Assembly: GCF_014050145.1 (NCBI RefSeq)
Contig: NZ_JACFYF010000001.1
Location: 248,001-312,000, forward strand
Reading direction: 5' to 3'
DNA: 64,000 nucleotides
Source: Vibrio marinisediminis
GTDB lineage: Bacteria; Pseudomonadota; Gammaproteobacteria; Enterobacterales; Vibrionaceae
In this document: positions 33,705-42,693 of the stretch, piece by piece
Layout of the letters: each line of letters begins with the position of its first letter
Numbering within the stretch: the stretch's first letter is position 1
The notes under the pieces: generated by a model
Told to the model about the DNA's origin: nothing
The model's database searches: none
The model's input: only the letters and a program-made list of their open reading frames with translations
Made by a program: the position numbers and the translations under genes

Positions 33705-35135
33705 ATGAGTCCTGAAAAACATCTTCTCGACTGGCAAACGAACCAGACGGTTGCCGAAACTATCTCCCCGTTACTCGGTCAACTTTATCGCCAAAAAGGG
33801 GTTGAAGTATTACTTTTCGGTAAAACCTTAGTTAACGCAGCAACAATCGACATTATTAAGTCTCACCGATTATCTAGACATTACAGCGGTACCGCTCTAA
33901 CCCCTTCTCAAACTCTTCCTCTAATCCAAGCCTTAGTTGATATGCCTTTATCACCTTGTAAGGTTGATATTGGTCAGTTGGCTGACAAATTCTGGCAGAG
34001 TCATAACGATACACATGCATTAAAAGACTTCCTTCATTCGGCACTTGTTACCGCAATGAACGGAGAAAGCGTGGGTACACCAAAAGACGTCGTTTTATAC
34101 GGTTTTGGTCGTATCGGTCGCTTGCTTACTCGTCTACTTGTTGAAAAAAGTGGCCCTGGTTACCCTCTTCGTCTGCGAGCAATCGTCGTTCGTGGCGGAA
34201 AAAATGGGGATCTACAAAAACGCGCCAGTCTATTACGCCGTGATTCAGTACACGGTCAGTTCAACGGCAGCATTATTGTTGATGAAGAACGCAAAGCAAT
34301 TATTGCGAACGGTAATTACATTCAAATTATCTACGCAAACCAACCTGAAGATGTCGACTACACACAATATGGCATCAATGATGCGTTAATCGTTGATAAC
34401 ACGGGTGTGTGGCGCGATACAGAAGGTTTGAGTAAGCATCTATCTTCAAAAGGTGCTAAAAAAGTTCTTCTAACTGCCCCAGGTAAAGGTGACATTAAAA
34501 ACGTGGTATTCGGCGTGAATGAAAATGTCATTCAGCCAGAAGACTTAATCATTTCGGCAGCAAGCTGTACCACTAATGCCATCACTCCAGTGCTAAAAGC
34601 GCTCAATGATCGCTATGGTATCGAGTCTGGTCATATTGAAACTGTCCACTCATTTACCAACGACCAAAACCTGATTGATAACTTCCACACGGGTGAACGC
34701 CGTGGTCGTAGTGCATCACTCAATATGGTGTTGACCTCAACGGGTGCTGCAAAAGCGGTGTCAAAGGCACTGCCTGAACTAACTGGCAAGCTAACTGGTA
34801 ACGCTATTCGCGTGCCAACACCAAACGTATCGATGGCGGTAGCCAATCTAAATCTTGCTAATGCAGTAGAACGCGATGAATTGAACGTTTATCTACGTGA
34901 CATGGCATTGAAGTCTGAATTGGCAGGGCAAATTGATTACACCGATTCGACCGAAGTCGTTTCAACAGATTTAGTGGGCTCTCGCTTTGCTGGTGTGGTT
35001 GATGGCGCTGCAACCATTGCACAAGACAAACGCTGTGTACTTTACATTTGGTATGACAATGAATTTGGCTACAGCTGCCAAGTTGTTCACTGCATGGAAC
35101 AAATGATGGGTGTTCGTTACAAGACGCTCGCATAG
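33705..35135 (+). CDS. gap: Glyceraldehyde-3-phosphate dehydrogenase, long N-terminally extended type
   Basis: This 476-residue protein is longer than classical GapA (about 330) because of an N-terminal extension of roughly 125 residues. The dehydrogenase core starts at VVLYGFGRIGRLLTRLL (NAD-binding GxGxxG). The catalytic Cys lies in ISAASCTTNAITPV near residue 288, and the general base His in HSFTNDQNLIDNFH. Long enzymes of this kind are found in Vibrio and Pseudomonas and are thought to act chiefly in gluconeogenesis. AAAGGT precedes the ATG. It is monocistronic, with a strong terminator. Confidence 0.88.
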   Translation: MSPEKHLLDWQTNQTVAETISPLLGQLYRQKGVEVLLFGKTLVNAATIDIIKSHRLSRHYSGTALTPSQTLPLIQALVDMPLSPCKVDIGQLADKFWQSHNDTHALKDFLHSALVTAMNGESVGTPKDVVLYGFGRIGRLLTRLLVEKSGPGYPLRLRAIVVRGGKNGDLQKRASLLRRDSVHGQFNGSIIVDEERKAIIANGNYIQIIYANQPEDVDYTQYGINDALIVDNTGVWRDTEGLSKHLSSKGAKKVLLTAPGKGDIKNVVFGVNENVIQPEDLIISAASCTTNAITPVLKALNDRYGIESGHIETVHSFTNDQNLIDNFHTGERRGRSASLNMVLTSTGAAKAVSKALPELTGKLTGNAIRVPTPNVSMAVANLNLANAVERDELNVYLRDMALKSELAGQIDYTDSTEVVSTDLVGSRFAGVVDGAATIAQDKRCVLYIWYDNEFGYSCQVVHCMEQMMGVRYKTLA

Positions 35136-35181
35136 AGATTAAAGCTCCACAACATAATCATTATAAGTAACACTGTTTTTT

Positions 35182-35208
35182 GCCGCTTCTTATCGAAGCG
35201 GCTTTTTT
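35182..35208 (+). terminator. Terminator of the gap gene
   Basis: GCCGCTTC pairs with GAAGCGGC around TTATC and is followed by six T. No further feature is seen between it and the small gene at 35436. Confidence 0.92.
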
Positions 35209-35435
35209 ATCTGCGTGCTCTATCCGTTTTAGGGTAACCCCTTGTTATTGGTGTCCGTTCGCATTTGATAATTTACTTGGTAGACTGACCAAGAAATAAG
35301 TTGTGAAGAAATTGATTAACATGTTCATGTTCGATTCATCTCGCTCAGCGTATTCTATAAATCACTCATTGGTACAGCGTGAACAACTTTCACCCCACAC
35401 TTTGAAACGACTGAATAATTAATGAGGTAATAAAC

Positions 35436-35648
35436 ATGGTTCGTATACTGAACACTTTGCTTGCTGTTATCACTGGTTTTTTTGTATTAATTGGTGGGCT
35501 GCTTATTGCTATCCCTCTCGCTATTGTCGGAGCCATCACGGGTCGACGACTAGTCAAAGCGGTGGAAAAAGCTCAATATAATCAAACAAACCAACAAGGT
35601 AGCAACCACCGCGTTATTGACGGTGAATATGAAGAAGTCGCCAAATAA
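35436..35648 (+). CDS. Small membrane protein of unknown function
   Basis: This 70-residue protein has one long hydrophobic segment or helical hairpin (LLAVITGFFVLIGGLLIAIP, then LAIVGAITG) followed by a polar tail ending DGEYEEVAK. TGAGGT precedes the ATG closely. Small proteins like this are common in Vibrio genomes; I do not know a function. It is followed after 115 bp by a thioesterase gene on the same strand. Confidence 0.65.
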   Translation: MVRILNTLLAVITGFFVLIGGLLIAIPLAIVGAITGRRLVKAVEKAQYNQTNQQGSNHRVIDGEYEEVAK

Positions 35649-35763
35649 GGTCTGAGTTATCGGTTTAGGAAATCAACGATTTTTCCGGCGATTAACCGAT
35701 GGATCCGCGTAGTATAAACTTGCTATATTGGTTTGCGATTAATTGGCGTCAGGGAGTAAGACG

Positions 35764-36249
35764 ATGAGCAAGCAGCAAAGAGAAGTTACTTTACGCTTCT
35801 TAGCCGAACCAAGCGATGTTAACTTTGGTGGTAAAGTCCATGGTGGCGCAGCGATGAAATGGATCGATTTAGCCGCCTATGCATGCGCTGCGGGTTGGAG
35901 TGGAAAATACTGTATCACTGCTTATGCAGGCGGTATTCGTTTTGTTTCGCCCATTCATGTTGGCAACTTGGTTGAAGTGAGCGCTAAGGTCATTTATACC
36001 GGAAGCAGTTCAATGCACATCGCAATCGATGTTCAAGCAAGTGACCCAAAAGAACTAACCAATCGATTGACCACACATTGTATCGTTATCATGGTTGCTG
36101 TTGACGAAGAGGGGAAAACGACCAGTGTTCCAGAATGGATCCCCCAGACAGAAGAAGATATAGAGTTGCGAGAGTCCGCTATTCGGTTAATGAACATGCG
36201 AAAGCAAATTGGCGAAGAGATGGAAGCCCACGTAAAGTACCTCAAGTAG
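35764..36249 (+). CDS. Hot-dog acyl-CoA thioesterase
   Basis: This 161-residue thioesterase hydrolyses acyl-CoA to free acid and CoA. It has the hot-dog signature with the active-site Asn/Asp region NFGGKVHGGAAMKWIDLAAY near residue 20 and the following FVSPIHVGNLVEVSAKV. It resembles the YciA/BFIT group of broad-range enzymes, usually hexameric. The ATG at 35764 has GGGAG upstream and is preferred to a TTG at 35743. The tail after residue 130 is charged and helical. Confidence 0.87.
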   Translation: MSKQQREVTLRFLAEPSDVNFGGKVHGGAAMKWIDLAAYACAAGWSGKYCITAYAGGIRFVSPIHVGNLVEVSAKVIYTGSSSMHIAIDVQASDPKELTNRLTTHCIVIMVAVDEEGKTTSVPEWIPQTEEDIELRESAIRLMNMRKQIGEEMEAHVKYLK

Positions 36250-36349
36250 ACGTTAAGTACCGTGCCTGTGCTTTACTAGCAAAAGTGATGATAACCATTT
36301 GTTAGTGCGTGGATAATTCACGCATCTGTCATTTTTCTTTAATCAATCT

Positions 36350-36637
36350 TTGATTAAATCCGAGTTTGTATTCTTTAACAGGCACGCAAACTTGGTGACC
36401 AAAGCAACGACCTTAGATGAAAGTACCCTCAACAACCCAAAAGCGGTTGAATACCAATGGGTTCGTACTATGTATGTAGAGGGCTATGACCCAACTCAAA
36501 TCAACTACTATATACAAGTTTGCTTTGGTGGAGACGCCATCTTCGCAGACTTGTTTCGCCGCGTTGCCCTATCCCAAGAAAGCGTCTACGTATTACTTCA
36601 ACATGTAGGTTGCGCCCCCTCAAATCGTGAGTTTTAA
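36350..36637 (+). CDS. Hypothetical small protein, start uncertain
   Basis: This frame of up to 95 residues (TTG start at 36350; GTG at 36395 possible) has no clear ribosome-binding site. The content looks protein-like (VEYQWVRTMYVEGYDPTQIN, FGGDAIFADLFRRVALSQES) and ends in GCAPSNREF. I do not recognise a family. It is included because the amino-acid composition is balanced and the codon use resembles the neighbours. Confidence 0.5.
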   Translation: MIKSEFVFFNRHANLVTKATTLDESTLNNPKAVEYQWVRTMYVEGYDPTQINYYIQVCFGGDAIFADLFRRVALSQESVYVLLQHVGCAPSNREF

Positions 36638-36784
36638 ACACCTAACGAACAATACGTAGAATCACAAATACCGCCATCGCAAAACTGCAACGACTATAAC
36701 TAATTATCTGAATTTTAGTACTGTATCGCATTGAATGTGGACACGACTATTTTGAGCGGCGAGAGATCTTTAATATCGGGGACT

Positions 36785-36816
36785 GCAAAAGAAAAAGCCT
36801 GAGCAGAAGCCCAGGC
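36785..36816 (-). terminator. Orphan minus-strand terminator, possible sRNA end
   Basis: On the minus strand GCCTGGGC pairs with GCTCAGGC around TTCT and is followed by TTTTTCTTTT. The nearest upstream minus-strand gene (hutZ) ends 670 bp away, so the hairpin may end a separate small RNA. A second hairpin GGGCGA/TCGCCC lies at 36956-36975. The rest of the gap 36638-37484 shows no gene. Confidence 0.5.
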
Positions 36817-37484
36817 AGGTTACAAAAACTGTTAGTAGGGATAGTAAGGAATCTAAGCTAACAGCCAGCTATGCGTAACGCCAATTTTGCACGTAACTTA
36901 ACTGATCGGCGGCCAAACCAAGAGTGTTAAGTAACGATACAATGGGGCGACTTAATATCGCCCTTATTGTTGTGATACTTCCCGCTTAATACTAATTGAA
37001 TGTCCTCCGACCAATCAGCACTACGCAAGAAACGCGACAATTCTTTCGCTCAGTACTTTCAGCTTTAACTGATGCTTAAAACTAGTTAAAAATACTGATG
37101 AATATACCGATAAAACACTGGGTGTAGTTTGTATCAATATGTGCCAGAAAGCAACCAATTGCGACAGGAATCGCACTTTTGATCTCATCAACTGGGCATA
37201 TGCAAGACTATTTCCGACTCAAACGACAGATAGTTATACAAGTTGTCATTTAGCATAACAATATGAGTTGCTTACCCATTAATTAGCAAACTCTAATGTT
37301 ACTCAATATCGCCCGTTCCTATTGGGCTTTATCACAAGGTCTCTCAGTAATGTTAGTTCTTTAATTTGAGTTTATCGCCAGCCCTTCGAGCTAAAGTTCC
37401 ATAGTGTGCTCTACAGCAGTTTTAGCATCATAATCATGTAAGCCCTCGCCTCCTTTGTAACAATAAAATTGCAATAAAAGCTCG

Positions 37485-38006
37485 CTACTTCATTTTGCGA
37501 TGCCCTTGTAGCAAAGGCGTCGTATCAACCATATTTTCCGCAGACACTGGATATGCCTGTCCAAACCCTTTAACAAACAGACCTTTTTGAGGCAAAAAAT
37601 GGAATAAAATAAAGTCTTGCAGTTGAATTAGCCCAGACACAATATCTCCGTGTCGCTCTTCCATTTGAGATATCACTTGCTGCCACAATCTTGAGTCGCG
37701 CTCCACCTTATGGGCAGTCGCATCAAAAGTTAGACGAACTCGTGCGTAAAGCTGTGAACTCGCTGCTTCATCTTCAACCATCATTAGAGATACGTTAGGG
37801 GTAGTGAGTAAATTTTGAGTATGACGAGCCAATTCAGAAATCAAGACAAAGTAACCATGCTGATTTTGTACAAAAGGGGCATAACTCACATTCGGTTGAC
37901 CTTGTTGATCAACCGTTGCTAGTTGCAACGTATACCGCTGCTGCCTAAATGCTTTAAGATCACTCTCTAGCTTGCTCTTTAACCGCTGTTGTTGCTCTTT
38001 ATTCAT
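37485..38006 (-). CDS. hutZ: Heme utilisation protein HutZ
   Basis: This 173-residue split-barrel protein is of the HugZ/HutZ type, which binds and degrades heme so that its iron can be used. Family marks are LQLATVDQQGQPNVSYAPFV near residue 27, GYFVLISELARHTQNLLT, VSLMMVEDEA, and the C-terminal KGLFVKGFGQAYPVS and GHRK with the heme-ligand His. In V. cholerae hutZ is linked with hutW and hutX; here it is alone. I did not find a clear Fur box upstream. CTCCTTGT-type purine-rich sequence (AAGGAGAGG) precedes the ATG. Confidence 0.87.
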   Translation of the reverse strand: MNKEQQQRLKSKLESDLKAFRQQRYTLQLATVDQQGQPNVSYAPFVQNQHGYFVLISELARHTQNLLTTPNVSLMMVEDEAASSQLYARVRLTFDATAHKVERDSRLWQQVISQMEERHGDIVSGLIQLQDFILFHFLPQKGLFVKGFGQAYPVSAENMVDTTPLLQGHRKMK

Positions 38007-38106
38007 CTGCCTCTCCTTGTCCTAAATAACAGTGTAATACTGAAACAGTAGAAATGGTTATGGGTCAACCAATGTCGCATCAGCTAATTACTCAAAATGC
38101 GATAGT

Positions 38107-38145
38107 TAAAAAAAATCCCCTGAGTCACTGAGTGACGCAAGGGAT
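38107..38145 (-). terminator. Terminator of rnb
   Basis: On the minus strand ATCCC, GTCACT and their complements form a long hairpin (GCGTCACTCAGTGAC core), followed by a run of eight T. It lies about 30 bp after the rnb stop. Confidence 0.88.
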
Positions 38146-38172
38146 ATTTAAAACCGGCTAGCCTAAGTAAAC

Positions 38173-40185
38173 TTACTCTGCTGGTGTCTCTACCGCTGGT
38201 TGCTCGGCTTCTATAACAGGTTCGGCAAACACTCTAGTCGGCTTCGCGACCAGATTGCGGTTTTCTTGGTTAACGTCTGTCAAAATCAATTCAAGAGTGT
38301 CACCTAAACGGAACTCAACTTGCTTATCAATAGACACTGTACCGTTGTCACCATTGCATTCGATGCGCTCTTTATTACTCATAATAAGTGAGCTTGGGAT
38401 AAACGCAGCCGCGCCATTCTCTAATAGACGAACACGCATACCTGCACGGTTAATATCGAAAATTTCAGCATTAAACTTAGTCGCCTTAGCTGGTTCTTCC
38501 GCCAATGTGCGCGCGTACAACCAATCCGACACATTGCGCTCTGCCATGTTGTGGTGCTTACGGTGCAACGCCAGCTCTTCACCAACGGTTTCGTCAGCCA
38601 TTTGCACTGGCTCTTTACCAAGAATATGAGCTTTAAGCATACGGTGGTTAATCATATCGCCGTATTTACGAATTGGAGACGTCCACGTTGCGTAAATGTC
38701 TAAACCCATCGCAAAGTGCGGAAGTGGCTGGTTACCCATCTCACTGTAGGTTTGCATCTTACGAATACGATTATCTAGGTAGCTGCTATCTTGCTCACCT
38801 AACCAACGGCGAAGTGCGGCAAAACCTTCGATAGTGACAATAGACTCCGCAGTAAATGGCAAGTCACCTTGCGGGTTTACCATTTCAACAACTTCTGCAA
38901 TTTTTTCCGGTTTAATGCCCGCATGGTGGTTAAAGACACCTGAGCCAAATGCTGCGCACAACGTTTTACCGGCACAGATATTAGCGGTAATCATTGACTC
39001 TTCTACTAGTCGATTCGCACTGCGGCGCATATCTGCGTGAATGGCGATAACGTCATTATCTTCACTCAACTCAAAACGGTAATCTGGGCGATCTGGGAAT
39101 ACCACGGCATTCTTTTCGCGCCAATTCGCACGAGCTAAAGAGAATTCGTAGAGGTCACGAACAATTTGTGCAATCTCTTCGCTTGGCTGCCAAACAGGTG
39201 ACTCACCGTTCTCTAACCAATCAGAAAGATGGTCGTACGCAAGACGAGCATGGGATTTAATATTTGCTGCAAAGAAGTTAATGTCATCACCGATAACACC
39301 GTCTTTATCTACTGTTACTGTACAGCACAGTGCTGGGCGCACTTCATCTTGCATTAGTGAACACAATTCATCAGCAAGATCACGCGGTAACATTGGAATG
39401 TTGCGCCCTGGAAGATAGATGGTAAAACCGCGTTCACGCGCTACTTTATCCATTTCACTGTCAGGGGTGATGTAAGCGGTAGGATCAGCAATAGCAATGG
39501 TAAGTTCAAAATCACCGTTTTCAAGCTTCTTCGCGTACAACGCATCATCCATATCTTTGGTCGATTCGCCGTCAATAGTGACAAACGGGATGTGGGTCAT
39601 GTCGATACGTTCTAGATCTGCATCGTCTTTGATTTCCCAGTTATCGATACCTTCAGGTTCGCTGTTTGGCAAATCGTTCTGAGCTAGAGTCACCCACCAT
39701 GGTGCAATTTTATCATCCGCATCGGTGATTTTTTTAGAAATCTCAACGAAAAATCCATTGTCACCTTTTAGCGGGTGCTGAATAAGATGGGCAACAACCC
39801 AGTCACCTTCAGCAAATTCATTCGGGTTAAGACCCTTCTTAACTTTAGCTTTCAGCGATTGTTTTTTCAGTTGTGGATGATCGGGTGTTACGTTCAATTT
39901 ACCTTTGAACATTTTCACACGACCAATAAAGCGAGTTAAATTCTGCTCCACTAGCTCTTCTGGCTCTGCCACTTCACGTTCATTCTCAGTACGAATGATC
40001 GCTTTTACTTTATCGCCATGCAGACATTTCTTCATGTACGGTGGCGGAATAAAGAAGCTGGTTTTGCTGTCCACTTCTAAGAAACCAAAGCCTTTTTCTG
40101 TTGCTTTGATCGTGCCTTCCTTTTTAGGTAGGGTTTCTTGGATTTGCTGCTTGAGCTGAGCCAATAGTGGGTTATCTTGGAACAT
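38173..40185 (-). CDS. rnb: Exoribonuclease II (RNase II)
   Basis: RNase II degrades single-stranded RNA from the 3' end to mononucleotides. This 670-residue protein has N-terminal cold-shock domains ([20 protein letters not shown] near residue 22), the catalytic RNB domain from about 190 with the Asp cluster [14 protein letters not shown] and [34 protein letters not shown], and the late motif [20 protein letters not shown]. An S1 domain follows near residue 560. The last 25 residues are a Pro/Glu/Ala-rich tail. It is divergent from deaD across a 362-bp gap; RNA-decay genes thus pair with an RNA-helicase gene. Confidence 0.93.
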   Translation of the reverse strand: MFQDNPLLAQLKQQIQETLPKKEGTIKATEKGFGFLEVDSKTSFFIPPPYMKKCLHGDKVKAIIRTENEREVAEPEELVEQNLTRFIGRVKMFKGKLNVTPDHPQLKKQSLKAKVKKGLNPNEFAEGDWVVAHLIQHPLKGDNGFFVEISKKITDADDKIAPWWVTLAQNDLPNSEPEGIDNWEIKDDADLERIDMTHIPFVTIDGESTKDMDDALYAKKLENGDFELTIAIADPTAYITPDSEMDKVARERGFTIYLPGRNIPMLPRDLADELCSLMQDEVRPALCCTVTVDKDGVIGDDINFFAANIKSHARLAYDHLSDWLENGESPVWQPSEEIAQIVRDLYEFSLARANWREKNAVVFPDRPDYRFELSEDNDVIAIHADMRRSANRLVEESMITANICAGKTLCAAFGSGVFNHHAGIKPEKIAEVVEMVNPQGDLPFTAESIVTIEGFAALRRWLGEQDSSYLDNRIRKMQTYSEMGNQPLPHFAMGLDIYATWTSPIRKYGDMINHRMLKAHILGKEPVQMADETVGEELALHRKHHNMAERNVSDWLYARTLAEEPAKATKFNAEIFDINRAGMRVRLLENGAAAFIPSSLIMSNKERIECNGDNGTVSIDKQVEFRLGDTLELILTDVNQENRNLVAKPTRVFAEPVIEAEQPAVETPAE

Positions 40186-40547
40186 CTTAACTCTATATCG
40201 CTTGAAAAATTGCGCGCATTATAACATCGGCACTATACCCAATCTATAGAAAGCGCTACTTCGTTCACGAAACTCGCGCTTAGAATTGAGCAAAATGACA
40301 ACGAATTCTCATAAGTGTGACGATAAAAGAACCATTTCGACCTCTCGGAAGAAATTTTTGTGATGAAATTCAATTTTTTCTAGCTTTTTTTGTGCTTTTA
40401 GGGAATAATCCGCCTCCCTTATGTCCCTAGCGGCTTGATGCGATTTAACACTTTTCCGCATCTGAACGGAATCAACTCAATCTGGATTTGTATTGGAATT
40501 GGTAGAGCTCGTGGGACCTTTTGTTTTTTTTTGTTAATGGGATCCCA
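40186..40547. other. Divergent rnb/deaD promoter region with a long deaD leader
   Basis: There is no gene here. The deaD side has a long AT-rich leader, with the four-codon frame ATGGGATCCCAATGA overlapping the deaD ATG. Long leaders are typical of cold-shock genes such as E. coli deaD; I see no named riboswitch. Confidence 0.4.
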
Positions 40548-42581
40548 ATGACAGATACTGTAATTCAATTTAGTGATTTAGCACTAAATGACGCAATCCT
40601 TTCAGCTCTTGATAGCATGGGTTTTGTTTCTCCTACTCCTATCCAAGCAGCAGCAATTCCGCACCTTCTTGCAGGCGCAGATGCTCTAGGTAAAGCTCAA
40701 ACCGGTACTGGTAAAACAGCGGCATTTTCTCTGCCTCTATTGAACAAACTAGATTTAGCTCAACGTAAGCCTCAAGCGATCGTTCTTGCTCCTACTCGTG
40801 AGCTAGCAATCCAAGTAGCTGCTGAGATGAAGAACCTAGGTAAGAACATTTCTGGCCTTAAAGTTCTAGAAATCTACGGTGGTACTTCTATCGTTGATCA
40901 AATGCGTGCTCTTAAAAACGGCGCACACGTGATCGTAGGTACTCCTGGTCGTGTTCAAGACCTTATCAACCGTGACCGTCTACACCTAGACGAAGTAAAC
41001 ACGTTCATCCTTGATGAAGCTGATGAAATGTTGAACATGGGCTTTGTTGACGACGTAACTGCAATCATGGAACACGCTCCATCTTCTGCACAACGCGTTC
41101 TATTCTCTGCAACTATGCCTCCAATGCTTAAAAACATTGTTGAGCGCTTCCTACGCGAACCAGTAATGGTTGACGTTGCAGGTAAGAACCACACTGTAGA
41201 TAAAGTAGAGCAACAATTCTGGGTTGTTAAAGGCGTAGAGAAAGACGAAGCAATGTCTCGTCTACTTGAAACTGAAGAAACTGACGCGTCTATCGTATTC
41301 GTACGTACTCGCCAAGATACCGAGCGCCTAGCTGACTGGTTGTCTGCTCGTGGCTTTAAAGCTGCTGCACTGCACGGTGATATCCCTCAGTCTCTACGTG
41401 AGCGTACTGTTGATCATATCAAAACTGGCGTAATCGACATCCTAGTAGCAACTGACGTTGTTGCTCGTGGTCTTGATGTTCCACGTATTACACACGTATT
41501 TAACTACGACATCCCATTCGATGTTGAGTCTTACATCCACCGTATCGGTCGTACCGGTCGTGCTGGACGTAAAGGTAAAGCGATCCTACTAGTTCGCTCT
41601 AACCAAATCCGTATGCTACGCACTATCGAGCGCGTAACTAAATCTTCTATGGAAGAAATCCAACTGCCTCTACGTGATGCAGTAGCTGAAGCTCGTCTAG
41701 TTAAACTAGGTGCTGAGCTAGAAGCTGAGAAAGAACACAAAGCACTAGAAAAATTTGTAGAGCTAGTTGAAAAACTACAAGAGTCTCTAGAAATTGATGC
41801 AAACACACTTGCTGCAATGCTACTTAAACGCCAACAAGGCAAACGTCCATTGTTCTACATTGGCGAAGACCCAATGGTTGAAGCAATTGCACGTGACAAG
41901 CAACGTCGTCAAGATCGTCGCGAAGGCGGTCGTGATGGTGGCCGTGACGGCGGTCGTCGTGAAGGTGGTCGTAGCTTCAATACTCAAGATTGGGATACTT
42001 ACCAATTACAAGTAGGTCGCGAGCAAGGCGTACAAGTTAAAGACATCGTTGGCGCACTAGCAAACGAACTAGGTCTTGTTAAAGGCTCTATCGGTGCTAT
42101 CAAGCTAGACCAAGGTCAAACTTACGTTCAGCTACCAAAAGCGATGGACTCTGAAACTGCTGGTAAACTAAGCAAACTCCGTATCCGTCAGAAAGAAGTT
42201 GGTGCTGTAGTATGTGACTTCAACGATTTCCGTGAGCCTCGTGGTCGCGATGGCGGTGGTCGTCGTGATGGCGGCGGTCGTCGTGATGGTGGTTTCCGTG
42301 GTAACCGCGAAGGCGGCAACCGTGAAGGTGGCTTCCGTGGTAACCGTGAAGGCGGTGGCTACCGTGGTAATCGCGAAGGCGGTAACCGTGATGGTGCAGC
42401 TCGTCGTGAAGGCGGCAACCGCGATGGCGGCGGCTACCGTGGCAACCGTGAAGGCGGTAACCGCGATGCAGCACCTCGTCGTGAAGGCGAGCGTCGTTTC
42501 GACCGCAACCGTGGTGGCGACAACCGTGGTAACTTCCGTGGTGAACGTGGTCACGGTCGTCCAAACCGTAGCGAAGATTAA
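40548..42581 (+). CDS. deaD: DEAD-box ATP-dependent RNA helicase DeaD (CsdA)
   Basis: This helicase unwinds RNA structures, helps ribosome assembly in the cold and joins RNA-decay complexes. The 677-residue protein has all DEAD-box motifs: the Q motif FVSPTPIQAAAIPHLL, Walker A AQTGTGKTAAF, PTRELAIQ, TPGRVQDL, DEAD in FILDEADEMLNMGF, SAT in LFSATMPP, and HRIGRTGRAGR. A dimerisation/RNA-binding region follows, and the last 110 residues are a repetitive Arg/Gly/Asp tail (GNREGGNRDGGG-type repeats). The ATG at 40548 (MTDTVIQFSDLAL) is chosen by family similarity; upstream codons in frame are not conserved-looking. Many antisense frames over the tail are artefacts of the repeats. Confidence 0.92.
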   Translation: MTDTVIQFSDLALNDAILSALDSMGFVSPTPIQAAAIPHLLAGADALGKAQTGTGKTAAFSLPLLNKLDLAQRKPQAIVLAPTRELAIQVAAEMKNLGKNISGLKVLEIYGGTSIVDQMRALKNGAHVIVGTPGRVQDLINRDRLHLDEVNTFILDEADEMLNMGFVDDVTAIMEHAPSSAQRVLFSATMPPMLKNIVERFLREPVMVDVAGKNHTVDKVEQQFWVVKGVEKDEAMSRLLETEETDASIVFVRTRQDTERLADWLSARGFKAAALHGDIPQSLRERTVDHIKTGVIDILVATDVVARGLDVPRITHVFNYDIPFDVESYIHRIGRTGRAGRKGKAILLVRSNQIRMLRTIERVTKSSMEEIQLPLRDAVAEARLVKLGAELEAEKEHKALEKFVELVEKLQESLEIDANTLAAMLLKRQQGKRPLFYIGEDPMVEAIARDKQRRQDRREGGRDGGRDGGRREGGRSFNTQDWDTYQLQVGREQGVQVKDIVGALANELGLVKGSIGAIKLDQGQTYVQLPKAMDSETAGKLSKLRIRQKEVGAVVCDFNDFREPRGRDGGGRRDGGGRRDGGFRGNREGGNREGGFRGNREGGGYRGNREGGNRDGAARREGGNRDGGGYRGNREGGNRDAAPRREGERRFDRNRGGDNRGNFRGERGHGRPNRSED

Positions 42582-42602
42582 TCTGATTTAATCAGTTAAG
42601 AA

Positions 42603-42627
42603 AGGGAGCATTATGCTCCCTTTTTTT
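42603..42627 (+). terminator. Terminator of deaD
   Basis: GGGAGCA pairs with TGCTCCC around TTA and is followed by seven T. Confidence 0.93.
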
Positions 42628-42693
42628 ATGCGATAAATACACGATTCAACGCTCTGCTATGCCTCAAGCTAACAAAGCAATAAGTACAAGTCG

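Noticed and set aside
40536-40551. Leader peptide MGSQ overlapping the deaD start
   Set aside because: A four-codon frame with an ATGA overlap can arise by chance and lacks its own ribosome-binding site; noted only in the gap entry.
42168-42591. Several long frames on both strands over the deaD 3' end
   Set aside because: They are shadows of the repetitive Arg/Gly/Asp-coding sequence; their translations are low-complexity Thr/Ala/Val or His/Arg runs.
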